Below are positions 5,722 through 6,050 of a stretch of DNA of 6,050 nucleotides, piece by piece (within the stretch, counting starts at the first letter, position 1; each line of letters opens with the position of its first letter). Source of the DNA: UBA1738 sp003453455 (GTDB lineage Bacteria > Bacillota > Clostridia > UBA1381). The stretch is from assembly GCA_946621875.1 (NCBI GenBank), contig CAMOOX010000066.1, positions 1 through 6,050 of the forward strand, written 5' to 3'. Position numbers and translations under genes: made by a program. The notes below the pieces were generated by a model. The model made no database searches. It was not told the DNA's origin and saw nothing but the letters and a program-made list of their open reading frames with translations.

Positions 5722-6042
5722 ATGGATTTGTCGGAAAAATTGAAAAATGCCAGGACATCGCGTAAAATTACGCAGAAAACCCTTGCTGAAAAGCTTGGTG
5801 TTTCCCGCGCTACTCTGAGCCTTTGGGAAAGCGGCAAGTCTACTCCTCCCGTTTGTAAAATACTTGAATACCAAAAGATTTTTAATTTTGAAAAGGGCTA
5901 TTTTAATGATGTCGCAAAGAAGCCTAACGAAAATAATGTTATCTCTTTTAACATATCACAGCTTAATGACACAGCTATTTGTGAGCTTGAGAATTTTTAC
6001 AAATCTCTTTGTAGTAGAAAAGAATATTTAAAAAAATCTTGA
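5722..6042 (+). CDS. Small XRE-family helix-turn-helix transcriptional regulator
   Basis: This is a 106-residue cytoplasmic DNA-binding protein. Residues about 4-60 form a Cro/C1-type HTH: LSEKLKNART opens helix 1, TQKTLAEKLGV (17-27) is helix 2 and SRATLSLWESGKS (28-40) contains the recognition helix, ending in the family-typical W-E-x-G-K turn. The remaining 46 residues match nothing I recognise; they hold two of the three cysteines (C87, C97; the other is C45) and probably serve dimerisation or sensing. No peptidase, cupin or other effector domain is present. I chose the ATG at 5722 because GGGGGG (5708-5713) lies eight bases upstream and the ATG at 5701 sits at the expected transcription start. 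It is divergent from htrA with palindromes over both promoters, suggesting autoregulation and perhaps control of htrA. The stop is close to the window end, so downstream partners are unseen. Confidence 0.9.
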   Translation: MDLSEKLKNARTSRKITQKTLAEKLGVSRATLSLWESGKSTPPVCKILEYQKIFNFEKGYFNDVAKKPNENNVISFNISQLNDTAICELENFYKSLCSRKEYLKKS

Positions 6043-6050
6043 CAGCGAAA

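Noticed and set aside
6039..6044. TTGACA hexamer overlapping the XRE stop codon
   Set aside because: It could be a -35 for a following gene, but the window ends before any -10 could be seen.

Overview
The window looks like chromosomal DNA from a low-to-moderate GC, Gram-positive anaerobe of the class Clostridia, possibly a gut Oscillospiraceae/Eubacteriales lineage; the exact taxon cannot be read from it. The reasons are AT-rich intergenic DNA with consensus-like sigma-A promoters, strong purine-rich Shine-Dalgarno sites, intrinsic terminators, a cdaA-cdaR diadenylate cyclase pair, a secreted 'stalk' (copper amine oxidase N-terminal-like) protein and a single-TM HtrA protease. There are six genes, all apparently intact, and no gene-free stretch longer than about 190 bases. 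I see no tRNA, rRNA, CRISPR array, insertion sequence or phage gene.

Layout. Bases 1-137 hold a pair of perfect hairpins (20-94) of unknown role and the terminator of the first operon. Bases 138-3071 (minus strand) form a compact operon transcribed cdaA -> cdaR -> hslO: the membrane cyclase that makes c-di-AMP, its YbbR-domain partner, and the redox chaperone Hsp33, which starts one base after the cdaR stop. Bases 3072-3219 are a divergent promoter region. Bases 3220-4233 (plus strand) encode an exported two-part protein with a stalk region and a cohesin-like C-terminal beta domain. It converges on htrA (4319-5515, minus strand) across a shared bidirectional terminator. Bases 5516-5721 are a second divergent regulatory region, with a promoter for htrA and a textbook promoter for a small XRE-family regulator (5722-6042, plus strand). 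Each promoter is overlapped by its own dyad-symmetric sequence.

How the genes fit together. The cdaA operon concerns c-di-AMP signalling (turgor and cell-wall homeostasis) plus cytoplasmic protection against oxidative unfolding; HtrA handles misfolded proteins outside the membrane. A loose envelope/stress theme is therefore plausible but is inference. The most interesting points are the regulatory architecture between htrA and the XRE gene, an AT palindrome motif shared by the two divergent intergenic regions, and hslO lying where glmM usually follows cdaA-cdaR. I do not see a clearly new multi-gene system here; most of the window is ordinary core genome.
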